Shown one piece after another: positions 15,892 through 24,818 of a DNA stretch of 64,000 nucleotides. The stretch is from an uncultured Candidatus Saccharibacteria bacterium (GTDB lineage Bacteria > Patescibacteriota > Saccharimonadia > Saccharimonadales > Saccharimonadaceae), in NCBI GenBank assembly GCA_938036625.1, contig CALHQH010000046.1, positions 1 through 64,000 of the forward strand, given 5' to 3'. The notes under the pieces are model-generated. The model saw only the letters and a list, made by a program, of their open reading frames with translations. It ran no database searches and was not told the origin of the DNA. Every line of letters starts with the position of its first letter. Within the stretch, counting starts at the first letter, position 1. The translations under genes were made by a program, and so were the position numbers.

Positions 15892-18000
15892 TTAGTCTCC
15901 ATCCACCGTCGTATGAGCAAACTGCCGCGTGCCACGCCAGGCCAAGAAGCCGATGAGAAGCGCGTTTGCCACTAGCGCAAAGCCAGCCAAGATGAGCATG
16001 TGCTGCGTATAGAGCGCGCTATCTACCCCACCCGAGATCGCATGACGATAGGCAATGATGGAATGCGTCATGGGTAGCCAGGGGTTGATGGCTTGGAAGA
16101 AACCAGAGGCTGTTTGGATAGGGAATATTCCCTCGCTGGCGGCTAGTTGGAGCACCATGATGATCATTACCACCAGCCGGCCAGGGTTATCAAGCACCAT
16201 CACTACCAGCGTAATGAGCGACATAAAGGCAAGCGAGGCAAGGTAGCTTGTGGCAGCAAATAGCCACGGATGGTCGGGCTGCAAGCCCACCACATAGACT
16301 AGTACTAGCATCATAATCGTTGCTTGCACCAGTGCAGCCAGCCCCAAGACTGACATCTTAGCCAGCCACCAGCGCCAGGCATTTTCTTGGCGCGAGAAGG
16401 TCTTGCGCACTGGGTACATCGTCGTCAGAGCCAACCCACCAACGAAGAGCGCTAGCGAGAGCATGTATGGTGCCATGGCATAGCCGTAATTTGGCACACT
16501 GCCAGTACTGTGCTCGCTACTCGCCACAGGTGCGGCCATCTGCTGCTGAGCCGCTGGGCTAGTTGGCAGGAGCTTTACCTGAGCAGCACCAGTCTGCAGT
16601 TTGTGCGCCAGTGTGCTCGAGCCATCCGCCAGCTGGTTGCTTGCCTGCACCAGCGTGCTAGAGTGCTGCTGCAAGGTAGCTGCACCCTGAGCCAGTTGCC
16701 CACTACCCTGCTGAGCTGTTGCGAGATTGCCCGCCACCTGTGCTGCACCAGCCTGGAGTCGCTCGCCACCAGCCCGCACCGTATTGTACCCCGCAAAGGC
16801 AGTGGTGGCTTGTGGGGCGAATTGCTCCACGCCAGTGTTGAGCGCCGCCACACCATTCTTGAGTGTTTGCTGCTGAGTAGTAAGTGTTTTGGTAAGAGTA
16901 TCGAGGTTGGCTAACAAGCTCTGCGTTTGCTCGGCAATGGCTTTGGTCTGCTGCAGAGCACTCGCTATGGTCTGCAGCTCGGGCAGTGTGATGGTCGTGC
17001 TACCGCCAGATGCAGCCGCCTGCGCACTAGTCTTTTGGAGGATCGCCCCAGCCGACGCGGCGGGTGCTTGCATTGCCTGGAGCGCACCCACCACCCGCTG
17101 CGCATCTTGGACGACGGCCGCCTGCTGAGCTGCCACCGCTGGTGATGGCTGAGCCACTTGGGCGTTGAGTGTATTTATCCCTTGTTTGATCTGCTGCATA
17201 CCAGCCGTTAGCTGGGCCACTTGGGCCGCCGTTGGCAGTTGGCCAGTCAGCTGCGCTGTGCCCTGCTGGACCTGCACTGCACCAGCCTGCAATCGCCCTA
17301 AGCCCGCTGTCAGCGTCTGCTGCTTGCTCGCCAGTTGGCTAACACCATTGGTATAGTGAGTAAGACCCGCTTGGAGCTGCGCCGACCCCTGATGCAAGCG
17401 CCCAGCACCATCACCAGCCTGCGCCATGCCATTACCCACTGCACCAATACCCGCTGCCACCTCTTTGAGGTAGGTTTGGGTCACTTGCTCGGCCACTGTT
17501 TCCTTCACTTTTTGCGCGGCTTGGCGGCTAATAACTGCACCAATGTAGTTTTTGGCTGGCGTCAGCTGATACGACACCACTGCTTGCTGCGGCTTGTCTT
17601 GCCGGAGTGACGCCGCACGCTGTGAGAAATCCTCTGGCACCGTCACTACTGCGTAGTAATAGCCACGGCGCACGCCATCATCAGCTTGCTGCTTGGAGAC
17701 GAATTCCCACTTAAGCGCCTTGCTCTTATGCAGAGACTCGGTCATTGTCCGGCCAATCTGCAGCTCCTTGCCATTGATCTGCGCCCCCTTGTCCTCATTC
17801 ACAAAGGCAATCGGCAGTCGGTCGGTATGCCCATACGGGTCCCACACCGAGCTGAGGAAAAACGCCGCATATATCACCGGCACAAAGGCTATTGCTATTA
17901 CTGCCACCAACAGCGTCTTACTGTACAGTAAGTGCTGCCATTCGGCTTGAACCATCACACTACGGCGGCGCCGGATGGCTTGCTTCATCTTCTCACCCAT
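15892..18000 (-). CDS. YhgE/Pip family membrane protein
   Basis: This 702-residue protein has the family layout: one N-terminal membrane helix (about 30-55, LLVAVIAIAFVPVIYAAFF), the conserved WDPYGHTDRLPIAFVNED start of the outside domain, and a long extracellular coiled-coil and Gln/Ala/Thr-rich stalk (about 190-480) full of 'LQAG' and 'AQV' repeats. A C-terminal ABC-2-type permease block of five or six helices (about 510-695) completes it. Relatives include the lactococcal phage-infection protein Pip and YhgE, linked to phage adsorption and type VII secretion. Its ATG overlaps the stop of the upstream Rrf2 regulator by 8 bases, so the two are co-expressed. In an episymbiont such a stalked permease is a plausible contact or export factor. 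Confidence 0.88.
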   Translation of the reverse strand: MGEKMKQAIRRRRSVMVQAEWQHLLYSKTLLVAVIAIAFVPVIYAAFFLSSVWDPYGHTDRLPIAFVNEDKGAQINGKELQIGRTMTESLHKSKALKWEFVSKQQADDGVRRGYYYAVVTVPEDFSQRAASLRQDKPQQAVVSYQLTPAKNYIGAVISRQAAQKVKETVAEQVTQTYLKEVAAGIGAVGNGMAQAGDGAGRLHQGSAQLQAGLTHYTNGVSQLASKQQTLTAGLGRLQAGAVQVQQGTAQLTGQLPTAAQVAQLTAGMQQIKQGINTLNAQVAQPSPAVAAQQAAVVQDAQRVVGALQAMQAPAASAGAILQKTSAQAAASGGSTTITLPELQTIASALQQTKAIAEQTQSLLANLDTLTKTLTTQQQTLKNGVAALNTGVEQFAPQATTAFAGYNTVRAGGERLQAGAAQVAGNLATAQQGSGQLAQGAATLQQHSSTLVQASNQLADGSSTLAHKLQTGAAQVKLLPTSPAAQQQMAAPVASSEHSTGSVPNYGYAMAPYMLSLALFVGGLALTTMYPVRKTFSRQENAWRWWLAKMSVLGLAALVQATIMMLVLVYVVGLQPDHPWLFAATSYLASLAFMSLITLVVMVLDNPGRLVVMIIMVLQLAASEGIFPIQTASGFFQAINPWLPMTHSIIAYRHAISGGVDSALYTQHMLILAGFALVANALLIGFLAWRGTRQFAHTTVDGD

Positions 18001-18436
18001 TGTTAGCCAACTCCCGAATAATATCTTGCAATGTTACACCCTGCAGCGTCTCAGCCCAGCGTGCCTGAGCCCGATCGAAGGCACCAAGGATGCTCACCTC
18101 ACCGCGTTTGATCTTGCTACCATCCGCCTGGCGAGCAAACATCCGCTCGGCCACTCCTTGGTACTGGACGAAGCTCTCCGTCCCCTCGACTGCCGCCACG
18201 ATATCCCACAGCGTCAGTTCCGTACTAGCCCGCGCCAGGCGAAAGCCACCACCCGCACCCCTCACCGAGGTAATCAGCTGGGCTGTTACGAGCTTGCGCG
18301 TTACTTTGGTAATATACGTTGGCGACACCCCCATTTGCTTTGCCAAGCTCTGATTCGTCACTGGCGATCGCAGGTCTGGATGCGCCAGCAAAATCACAAT
18401 ACAGCAGGCCTGCTCGACTGCTCCTGATAATCTCAT
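17993..18436 (-). CDS. Rrf2-family transcriptional regulator
   Basis: The 147-residue protein has an N-terminal winged helix: recognition part VSPTYITKVTRKL, then the wing VRGAGGGFRLAR, the signature of Rrf2. This is followed by the linker helix and dimerisation region. Rrf2 members such as IscR and NsrR hold a [2Fe-2S] cluster with three Cys in the C-terminal half. Here the only cysteines are at about 11-12, so no cluster is expected and sensing must be different. It overlaps yhgE by 8 bases, making YhgE its likely target. A palindrome at 18517-18532 upstream is a candidate operator. The ATG lacks a good ribosome-binding site. Confidence 0.88.
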   Translation of the reverse strand: MRLSGAVEQACCIVILLAHPDLRSPVTNQSLAKQMGVSPTYITKVTRKLVTAQLITSVRGAGGGFRLARASTELTLWDIVAAVEGTESFVQYQGVAERMFARQADGSKIKRGEVSILGAFDRAQARWAETLQGVTLQDIIRELANNG

Positions 18437-18516
18437 GGTTTTATATGCGAGGTGCTATGCAGCCCACCCTGCGCAGCAGCTCACTCCTCCTTTCTTTGAT
18501 TGTTGATAATGGATAT

Positions 18517-18532
18517 CTAATATCTAGATTAG
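18517..18532. promoter_or_regulatory. Candidate Rrf2 operator
   Basis: CTAAT-N6-ATTAG inverted repeat about 80 bases upstream of the rrf2 start, in an AT-rich promoter region. Autoregulation is inferred from position only. Confidence 0.35.
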
Positions 18533-18618
18533 CATAGATTATCCCCTTCTGCAAGCCTGTCGTCAGAATATGCCCATCTAAAAATCAAGCTACATCTGTA
18601 GTCTTGAGCATATATTTT

Positions 18619-18660
18619 GCTGGGCTGATAGATCGCAGCCCAGCATTTTCTTCTTTGCTT
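18619..18660 (+). terminator. Terminator-like hairpin facing the plus strand
   Basis: GCTGGGCTG and CAGCCCAGC form a perfect 9-bp stem followed on the plus strand by ATTTTCTTC. The flanking genes are both on the minus strand, so its orientation is odd. It might end an antisense transcript or protect the methyltransferase mRNA 3' end. Confidence 0.4.
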
Positions 18661-18665
18661 TTGTG

Positions 18666-19518
18666 CTACTTTGCACGGCGCGTTAGCGGCTTCGTGCCTT
18701 TGTAGAGTAGGTAACGGAACAGCCCCGCCTCATACAGCGTGCTATAGCCATGCGATGCCATCACGGCATTAACGAAGAATGGCGCAAGCTTCGCATCTGG
18801 CTGGATCCAGGCAAATGGCCGGGCGAGCGACCGCAAGCGATGGTATGTTGGCATAACGGCTTCTGTCCAATCGGTCTCGCTTATATTTGCAAAGCCAGCC
18901 TGCTGCAGGGCCTGCGATATCTCACCGGGGTTCTGCTGCCGCACACCAAAGCCACCAGCATGCTGCTCCAAAAAGTCCATCATGCGCTGCTGACGAACCG
19001 ACATATGGCGAGCATCGACCTCATAATCGGCAAACACTACACGCCCACCCGGCTTGAGGATGCGATAAAATTCCTGCATCGTGGCCCGCATATCCTTTGC
19101 GTGCGATAGTGTCTCATTCACATACACCACATCGAAATACTCGTCTGGGAAGTCGGTGTGCGAATAATCGCCCAGTACAAAGCGCGGCGCAGGAGTCATA
19201 TGCCGCGACAACTTCTCAGATATCCTAACCTCTCGTGGCGTGATGGTAATACCTATTACCTCACCCCCCCCCATTGGCCTGGACGAGGTATCGCGCCATC
19301 ACGCCCTGGCCCGAGCCGGCATCGAGCACACGGTCGGTTGGCTTAAGCTGCAGCTCCTTGGCAAACATCCGCAAGAAGTTCGCCTGAGCTTGCCGCTCAT
19401 TCTTCGTCTCGCTCGTCCAATAGCCAGCGTGTTGCGATCGGCCCAGCACCATGTTGTAGCCAGCCCACGAGCCAAACCGCGAATAGTATGCTGCCACACC
19501 GTTTGTTGTTTTGTCCAT
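18666..19518 (-). pseudogene. SAM-dependent methyltransferase split by a G9 tract
   Basis: Two adjacent frames make one class I methyltransferase. The N-terminal part (start ATG 19518, with AAGGAG six bases upstream) holds motif I, VLDAGSGQGVMARYL, and ends in a TGA directly after nine G. The remainder (from about 19274) continues in another phase with VIGITITPREV, motif II-like YFDVVYVNETL, motif III LKPGGRVVFADYEVD, and a C-terminal substrate region. Losing one G (G8) joins them into about 285 residues, like UbiE/sterol methyltransferase relatives; substrate unknown. Because the rest of the gene is intact, with normal codon use, this is either a slipped-strand on/off switch, a recent inactivation, or a sequencing error in the homopolymer. 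Confidence 0.85.
19264..19272. repeat. Nine-base C/G homopolymer inside the methyltransferase
   Basis: C9 on the plus strand (G9 in the coding strand), exactly where the reading frame breaks. Confidence 0.9.
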
Positions 19519-19788
19519 CATATTCTCCTTGTTACTGTACTTATCTTATAGTATAGCGTAGAACCGATGGATATAGCGGATTTGTGGGCCTTTCCCTGGT
19601 GTGCCCTCGCTCTAGCTCCCTCCTCCTCTTTGTTGCCTTTCAAATTCTCTCCACTCACTTTATTTTTCCTACCTCAGATGAGCCTATTTTATAAAAGCAT
19701 GAGCGATATCACAATTATGACAATGGGGCGATTTGTAGTATCATATATAAGTATAAGTGTTATACCAATGAGGTGAGGAGGAAACACA

Positions 19789-20439
19789 ATGCCAAAACCA
19801 GAAGCAGCTGGCCTGCCATGGCCAACCCAAGCAGCCCGTAGACAAACCACGCGCCAGTCTGACCCTGCCATCCGCGATAGCAGCGCCTACCGGCAAAAGC
19901 CTGCCGACGACACTGAGCGCACCACGTCAGCAACCGCGCAGAGTGAGCTCGATACAACCAAGAGCAAGCTTGCCACCCTGCAAAAGGCGCTGCAGCACGT
20001 GACCGCCGTCGAGATTGGTGAGGCGCAGCTAGGCACCAGTGCACGCGACTACATCAGCCATGCGCTGGAGGTATCGCGTGTTTTTTCTGAGCTAGAGCAT
20101 CGCCGCGTGCCTGTCAATGGCTCGTATAATGGCCAGCCCTTCCAAGTATTGCCCAGCTCCAGCCTCGAGCTGATCGAGCGCGACCTCGGCCGTGCGAGCT
20201 TTGGCCCTTATGGCCCAGCTGGCCTAACCCGCGTTGGCCCTCAGCCCAAAGAAGAGCTCACACTCGACGACTACGTCGCCGATGCCACTGCTCAAGCCAC
20301 GGCTGACTACAACACCAAGAAAAAGCAAGCCGACGAGCAAGCCAAAGTCGCCACCGAGCTCCAAACCGCCCAAGAGCTCCTCGAGCGCAAAGGCTACGGC
20401 GTGACCGCACCAGAGGCCGGCAAGACGAAGGCCGCCTAA
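19789..20439 (+). CDS. Hypothetical soluble protein, 216 aa
   Basis: The start has GAGGAGG about nine bases upstream, and a 12-bp terminator follows the stop. The protein is hydrophilic, with no signal or membrane segment. It has a disordered Pro/Arg/Thr-rich first 45 residues, then a helical stretch (about 50-100, SELDTTKSKLATLQKAL), a middle Gly/Pro-rich loop, and a C-terminal helix rich in Ala, Lys, Gln and Glu (about 160-215) that could form a coiled coil. I do not recognise a family. Confidence 0.75.
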   Translation: MPKPEAAGLPWPTQAARRQTTRQSDPAIRDSSAYRQKPADDTERTTSATAQSELDTTKSKLATLQKALQHVTAVEIGEAQLGTSARDYISHALEVSRVFSELEHRRVPVNGSYNGQPFQVLPSSSLELIERDLGRASFGPYGPAGLTRVGPQPKEELTLDDYVADATAQATADYNTKKKQADEQAKVATELQTAQELLERKGYGVTAPEAGKTKAA

Positions 20440-20463
20440 CCAGCTCTTGCACATATACACACC

Positions 20464-20497
20464 AAGGTAAGTATTACGACAATGCTTACCTTTTTTC
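20464..20497 (+). terminator. Terminator after the 19789-20439 gene
   Basis: Arms 20464-20475 and 20481-20492 form a 12-bp stem with one G-T pair, followed by TTTTTT. Confidence 0.9.
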
Positions 20498-20591
20498 GTT
20501 TGCGTGGCAAAGCTTTTACCGCGCCTCTCTTCTCTTCCTCTACCACTGATTATGAGGCACTATACATCTGAATATATCTTCCGAGTATTCA

Positions 20592-21209
20592 TTATTTGTT
20601 CTGCGTCGCCTGCTGCACATACGCCACTGCTCGGACGAAGTCGTCGATGAGCGTCTGGCGCATGGCACCGTTGTATAGCGCAGCGGCTGGGTGGTAAAGC
20701 GGAATGACGACGAACTCTCGCTCGTGCAAGCGCACTTTGCGCGGCTGGCCATGGTCGCGGCTAATGCGTAGATCGGGGATGAATCCACCACCACTGTGCC
20801 GCCCAAGCGTCAGCACCGCCTTTGGCTGGATAATATCGAGCTGCTGCATGAGGTACGGCCAAAAGGCGCGCTTCTCCTCCGGCAGTGGGTCGCGATTATT
20901 GGGTGGGCGATATTTAACGATATTGGTAATATACACATCGCTGCGCACCAGGCCAGCTGTAGCGAGCATTTCGTCGAGGAACTTCCCCGCCGCCCCCACA
21001 AAGGGCTTGCCCTGCAGGTCTTCATTTTTACCGGGCGCTTCTCCCACAAAGACGATGTCGGCATTGGGATTGCCATCGCCCAGCACCAGCTGCGTGGCCT
21101 GGGCAGCCAGCTCGGGGCAGAGCTTGGCAGCGATAATCTCCTCAGCAAGGTGCGCTAGCTGAGCGGCTTGGGTTTGGTCTGGCGTGGATGGGTCAAGTGG
21201 ATGGGTCAT
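20592..21209 (-). CDS. Uracil-DNA glycosylase, family 4-like, without Fe-S ligands
   Basis: The enzyme removes uracil from DNA. The 205-residue protein has motif 1 (GEAPGKNEDLQGKPFVG, about 56-72) and the C-terminal motif with the catalytic-loop His (YHPAAALYN, 172-180), placing it in the family 4 group (SPO1 polymerase N-terminal-like). Family 4 normally holds a [4Fe-4S] cluster through four Cys (TTUDGA Cys14, 17, 86, 102). At the same spacing this protein has Ala28, Cys31, Tyr100 and Phe116, so the cluster cannot form. The start at 21209 (MTHPLDP) has TATACT exactly six bases upstream and no ribosome-binding site; an in-frame extension to 21299 covers that promoter and is unlikely. Confidence 0.92.
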   Translation of the reverse strand: MTHPLDPSTPDQTQAAQLAHLAEEIIAAKLCPELAAQATQLVLGDGNPNADIVFVGEAPGKNEDLQGKPFVGAAGKFLDEMLATAGLVRSDVYITNIVKYRPPNNRDPLPEEKRAFWPYLMQQLDIIQPKAVLTLGRHSGGGFIPDLRISRDHGQPRKVRLHEREFVVIPLYHPAAALYNGAMRQTLIDDFVRAVAYVQQATQNK

Positions 21210-21215
21210 ACACCC

Positions 21216-21221
21216 AGTATA
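21216..21221 (-). promoter_or_regulatory. -10 box of the uracil-DNA glycosylase gene (leaderless start)
   Basis: TGTTATACT six bases before the ATG, with TTGCTC 18 bases further upstream as a possible -35. Confidence 0.6.
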
Positions 21222-21286
21222 ACAATCGATGGGCGGGTGGAGCAAAAAATGATACTCTAGTAGCGCATCACGTATGAAATGTATCA

Positions 21287-21318
21287 AAAACACCCCCACA
21301 AAAGGAGGTGTTTTGCCA
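21287..21318 (-). terminator. Terminator of the padR-ABC operon
   Basis: AAAACACCTCC and GGGGGTGTTTT (minus strand) form an 11-bp stem with one G-T pair, followed by TTTTT. Confidence 0.85.
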
Positions 21319-21351
21319 TGCGAGGAAGCGACGCGCTGAGAGTGCTGCTCC

Positions 21352-23601
21352 CTACTCCGTTTGGTTTGCCTCTGGGTCGGTGAGCTTGCGCACCATGGGC
21401 AATACTAGGTAGATGCCGATGATAGCGGCGAGCAGCCCCCCACCAACGATGCCGAAGTACAGCGGCGAGAGCGTTGGCTTGAGCGAGGCAGAGAAGGTCG
21501 TGATGAAGACGGTACCAACCCACACCCCAATGGCGCACGAGAGGAGCGAGACGCTCAGCAGCGGTACCAGCGACTCCGTCATGATGAGGCGCTTGAGCTG
21601 GCCCAGGCGCATGCCACCGAGGCGCAGCGTGTAGAGCGAGCGGCGGCGCTCAAACAATCCACCAATCGTCGAGACGATCAAGCTTGCCACTGCGACGAAG
21701 AGCGTCACACCCATGCCAGCGTAGGCCATCTCGGCGAAGTTTTTGATGATCGGGTTGATCTGCGGGTGCTTCTCGAAGTCCCCACTGCGGATGTAGAGGA
21801 AGTCCTGCGGAGTCTGGCGGGCATATGTGAGAGCACGCACCTTCTCCACGTCATCATTATGGGCAACGGTCAGGAGATAATCCTTAGGGCCATTGGTGTT
21901 GACTGGCTGCTCAGCAAGTGAGACAGTCTTGACGACGGCACCGTTGAAGTCGAGCAAAGCATAGTGATCACCCTGTGCACTGCTGGGGCAGCTGTGCTCG
22001 GTGTAGATCGCCAGGTCGCTACAGCGGATGGCACGAGTTTGGACGCGGCCATTGTCACCAGCAATAGGATACATTGGGGCAACATTGGTGATGTATGGCT
22101 GCTCGCTCAGGATCTTTTGGGTATCGGGCTGCAAGGTATGATCTTGCGAAGTGATCGCTACAGCGTTGCTGCGCAGCTGCGAGTAGCCGTTGTTGGCCAC
22201 CGATGAAGCGTTGAGGGCATCAATACCACTCACTGCCGAGAGGTAGAAGCTCCCCGCAAAGAGGGCCAGCACTACCCCGCTCACACTGCGGAAGACAGCC
22301 TGCGAATGGACGGCAATTCGCTTACCCGCGATCAATGCCGAGCCACTGCGTGCATAGCGTGCCACGATGCGAGCAATTTTATTCGTCAGCCAGCCACCAG
22401 CCAGCACCAGGCCAAACATTACACTAAGGAAGGCTGCGAAGAGAATGAGGGTCGGTGTAGAGCTCTCACTTGCTCGCTCAGCCATCCAGTCGTGCCCAGG
22501 CTTCGACGCCATCCAGCCAAAGATACTAAGGCCAAATGCCAGGGGGATGACGCGCCACACCCGCAGCTTCTTTGCCTTTTCGGCTGAGCGCGAGACGCCC
22601 AGTGGCGAGAGCTGCGCCTTGCGCATCCGGCGCCAGTTGACATACGTCGTCAGGCCAAGGGTCACGCCAACAATGACGACATACTGGTACCACTGCAGCG
22701 CGAGATCAGCTGGCCAGAAACGCATGTCGCCATAGGAGAAACCATAAAGCGAGCTCTGTGTGAGTGTGAATACAACGAGACCCAGCACCACACCAGCCAG
22801 CGAGGCCAGCAGCGACTCGAGCAGCAGCACACGGGCCACTTGCCCCTTGGTCGCGCCCACTAAGCGCAGGGCGGCGTAGCGCTTCTCGCGCTGTGCCCCA
22901 CCCAGCTGTGTAGCAACAGCAACGAAGGTGACGATTGGGAAGAGCAAGATCGATCCGCCCACAACCAGCATCATCAGCGAGAATGGGTCGAAGGCGACGC
23001 TCTGCGCTGTGCCATTGACATCGGTAATGTAGACGTCTGTGTAGGAGTTGGGCTGCCCATTTTTCTTAGCATATTGGTTGCTCTTCTCAACCTCCTCCGC
23101 ACTCACACCCTTGACCAAGTACAGGTCATCGGGGCTAGCAGAGTACTCGTCTGGCAGTGTGCCAAGGTTGGTGGTGAGGCCAGCAAAGCGCTCGAGAATC
23201 TTGTCCTCCGGGTGCTTGGCGATCGCCGCTGCTAAGCCCTTGGAGAGGTAGTATTCGCCTGCCTTTGGTGTGTCTATCTTGGCAAATTTGGCGGACTTCT
23301 CAGTGCCCTGCAGCGAGATGACGCTAATCGTCTTGCCTCGCCACTCATCTTTGTTGCCCCGCTCGATGCCACCAGCTTTGAGTGGCGCTTGGCCAGTCGC
23401 TTGTGGCTTTTGGGGTGTACGCTGAGCCTGTGTAATGGTATTCGAGATAATCGTTCGGTTTTGGCGGCCCACCAAGCCATTGAGCCCAGCGGCCATATAG
23501 CACAGCATGACGATGCCAAGCGAGATAGCTGCTGCCGTCAGGCCCAGGCGCATCATTGATTGCCGGCCCGATTTTTTTAGTAATAACCAACTGATGCTCA
23601 T
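21352..23601 (-). CDS. FtsX-like ABC transporter permease
   Basis: This 749-residue permease pairs with the ATPase encoded just upstream. It has an N-terminal membrane helix (about 17-37), a large extracytoplasmic domain (about 40-230), and a first FtsX block of three helices (about 230-330). A second extracytoplasmic domain (about 440-610) is followed by a final three-helix FtsX block (about 620-740). Two FtsX blocks resemble LolC/MacB-type and BceB-type relatives, which move peptides or lipoproteins or pull on the membrane rather than importing nutrients. The ATG at 23601 follows the ATPase stop by one base, with GGGAGG upstream; the longer in-frame start at 23664 lies inside the ATPase gene. 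PadR control suggests induction by a membrane-active or antimicrobial compound. Confidence 0.88.
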   Translation of the reverse strand: MSISWLLLKKSGRQSMMRLGLTAAAISLGIVMLCYMAAGLNGLVGRQNRTIISNTITQAQRTPQKPQATGQAPLKAGGIERGNKDEWRGKTISVISLQGTEKSAKFAKIDTPKAGEYYLSKGLAAAIAKHPEDKILERFAGLTTNLGTLPDEYSASPDDLYLVKGVSAEEVEKSNQYAKKNGQPNSYTDVYITDVNGTAQSVAFDPFSLMMLVVGGSILLFPIVTFVAVATQLGGAQREKRYAALRLVGATKGQVARVLLLESLLASLAGVVLGLVVFTLTQSSLYGFSYGDMRFWPADLALQWYQYVVIVGVTLGLTTYVNWRRMRKAQLSPLGVSRSAEKAKKLRVWRVIPLAFGLSIFGWMASKPGHDWMAERASESSTPTLILFAAFLSVMFGLVLAGGWLTNKIARIVARYARSGSALIAGKRIAVHSQAVFRSVSGVVLALFAGSFYLSAVSGIDALNASSVANNGYSQLRSNAVAITSQDHTLQPDTQKILSEQPYITNVAPMYPIAGDNGRVQTRAIRCSDLAIYTEHSCPSSAQGDHYALLDFNGAVVKTVSLAEQPVNTNGPKDYLLTVAHNDDVEKVRALTYARQTPQDFLYIRSGDFEKHPQINPIIKNFAEMAYAGMGVTLFVAVASLIVSTIGGLFERRRSLYTLRLGGMRLGQLKRLIMTESLVPLLSVSLLSCAIGVWVGTVFITTFSASLKPTLSPLYFGIVGGGLLAAIIGIYLVLPMVRKLTDPEANQTE

Positions 23602-23602
23602 A

Positions 23603-24283
23603 CTACATCCCTCCCGAGATCTGCCCATCGCGCACGATGATCTCACGGTCGGCATAGGCAGCAATAGTTGGCTCGTGGGTCACCATAATCACGGTGGTAC
23701 CGTATTGCTTGGCAGTGGCGATAAATAACTCCATCACACGCTGCGAGTTGAGGCTGTCGAGTGAGCCGGTTGGCTCATCAGCAAAGAGCACCTTCGGCTT
23801 GATGACCATTGCCCGGGCAATTGCCACCCGCTGCATCTGCCCACCAGAGAGTTCACCCAGCATGTTACCTGCCTTATTGCCTAGCTCCACATTGTCCAGC
23901 CAGCGTTGGGCTGCTTTGTACGCTACGGCACGCTTCTCGCCATTGAGCAGCAGTGGAAGTGCCACATTATCCAGGGCGGTGAGCTCTGGCACGAGCTGCC
24001 CAAACTGGAAGACAAAGCCAAAGGCTGTGCGCCTGAGGACGCTCCGCTGATCGTCATTGAGCTTGTCGATCCGCTTACCTGCGCAGTGAATCTCGCCACT
24101 GTCGACAGGGGTAATCGCCGCTAAACTATGGAGCAATGTACTCTTACCCGAGCCGCTTGGCCCCATAATAGCTAGCACTTCGCCCGGCATTACATCCAGC
24201 GACACGCCGCGCAATGCTTCCGTCTGGCCGAAGGATTTCTTCAGGTTGCGGGCGCTAATGATTGGTTGGTTGGTTGGTCTCAT
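23603..24283 (-). CDS. ABC transporter ATP-binding protein (MacB/LolD type)
   Basis: The 226-residue ATPase drives the FtsX-like permease downstream. It contains Walker A (GPSGSGKST, about 40-48), the Q-loop (FVFQFGQLVPELTALDNV), the ABC signature (LSGGQMQRVAIARA), Walker B (VLFADEPTG) and the H-loop (IMVTHEP). This is the LolD/MacB/BceA class. Its start overlaps the end of padR by 29 bases, and one base separates its stop from the permease start, so the three genes form one tightly packed operon. Confidence 0.95.
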   Translation of the reverse strand: MRPTNQPIISARNLKKSFGQTEALRGVSLDVMPGEVLAIMGPSGSGKSTLLHSLAAITPVDSGEIHCAGKRIDKLNDDQRSVLRRTAFGFVFQFGQLVPELTALDNVALPLLLNGEKRAVAYKAAQRWLDNVELGNKAGNMLGELSGGQMQRVAIARAMVIKPKVLFADEPTGSLDSLNSQRVMELFIATAKQYGTTVIMVTHEPTIAAYADREIIVRDGQISGGM

Positions 24284-24806
24284 TGGTCAGTTCCTCCTTG
24301 AGTTTGGTTAAGCGCGACGTCGTTAGCTCAATCCAGCGCAGGTCTGCCTCCAGATGGTACAGTGCGTGGTCGATGAGTAGCGTGTCGGCTAGGTTACTTT
24401 CGCGGCGGCGGCTTGTGAGGCTGCGCATCCGCTGGATGTGGGCTTGCCGCTGGTTGTCTAGGTAGGGCGCGGCATCACCTTCGCGCAGGATTGCCAGCAC
24501 GGTCTTGACGTACATATTGGCCTGCGACTGATGCGATGGCACCTCAGGCGCCTCCAGCCAAGCCTGCAGGTCTTGCTTGCCCTGCTCAGTAATAGCGTAG
24601 CGTACCCGGTCTGGCCCACCAGACTCACTGGTGTCGGCAACCTCTTCCACTTTGTTGTCGCGTTTTAAGCGCCCCAACGTCGAGTAGACTTGCCCTGGCA
24701 AAATTGGCTTATCTTTGCCAAAGAAACCATCGTACTGCTTCTTCAGCTCGTAGCCATAGTTTGGCGTATTCGCCAACAATCCGAGTAATGTATATTGAAC
24801 GTTCAT
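24255..24806 (-). CDS. PadR-family transcriptional regulator
   Basis: PadR proteins are dimeric winged-helix repressors that release DNA on binding small compounds, often antimicrobials. The 183-residue protein has the PadR winged helix (LLGLLANTPNYGYELKKQ, then PGQVYSTLGRLKRDNKVEE and the wing RVRYAITEQGKQ) and a C-terminal all-helical dimerisation domain (about 90-175). The ATG at 24806 lies six bases after TATAGT, so the message is probably leaderless. Two palindromes overlap or neighbour this promoter (24815-24831, 24849-24865), strongly suggesting autoregulation of the whole padR-ATPase-permease operon. Confidence 0.93.
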   Translation of the reverse strand: MNVQYTLLGLLANTPNYGYELKKQYDGFFGKDKPILPGQVYSTLGRLKRDNKVEEVADTSESGGPDRVRYAITEQGKQDLQAWLEAPEVPSHQSQANMYVKTVLAILREGDAAPYLDNQRQAHIQRMRSLTSRRRESNLADTLLIDHALYHLEADLRWIELTTSRLTKLKEELTNETNQPTNH

Positions 24807-24812
24807 ATCTCC

Positions 24813-24818
24813 ACTATA
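24813..24818 (-). promoter_or_regulatory. -10 box of the padR operon
   Basis: TATAGT six bases before the padR ATG. It overlaps the imperfect operator half at 24815-24831, so a bound repressor would block RNA polymerase. Confidence 0.6.

Noticed and set aside
18438..18490. Nine-codon GTG mini-frame with Cys-Cys upstream of rrf2, a possible leader peptide
   Set aside because: AGGAGG lies only one base from the GTG, so translation is doubtful.
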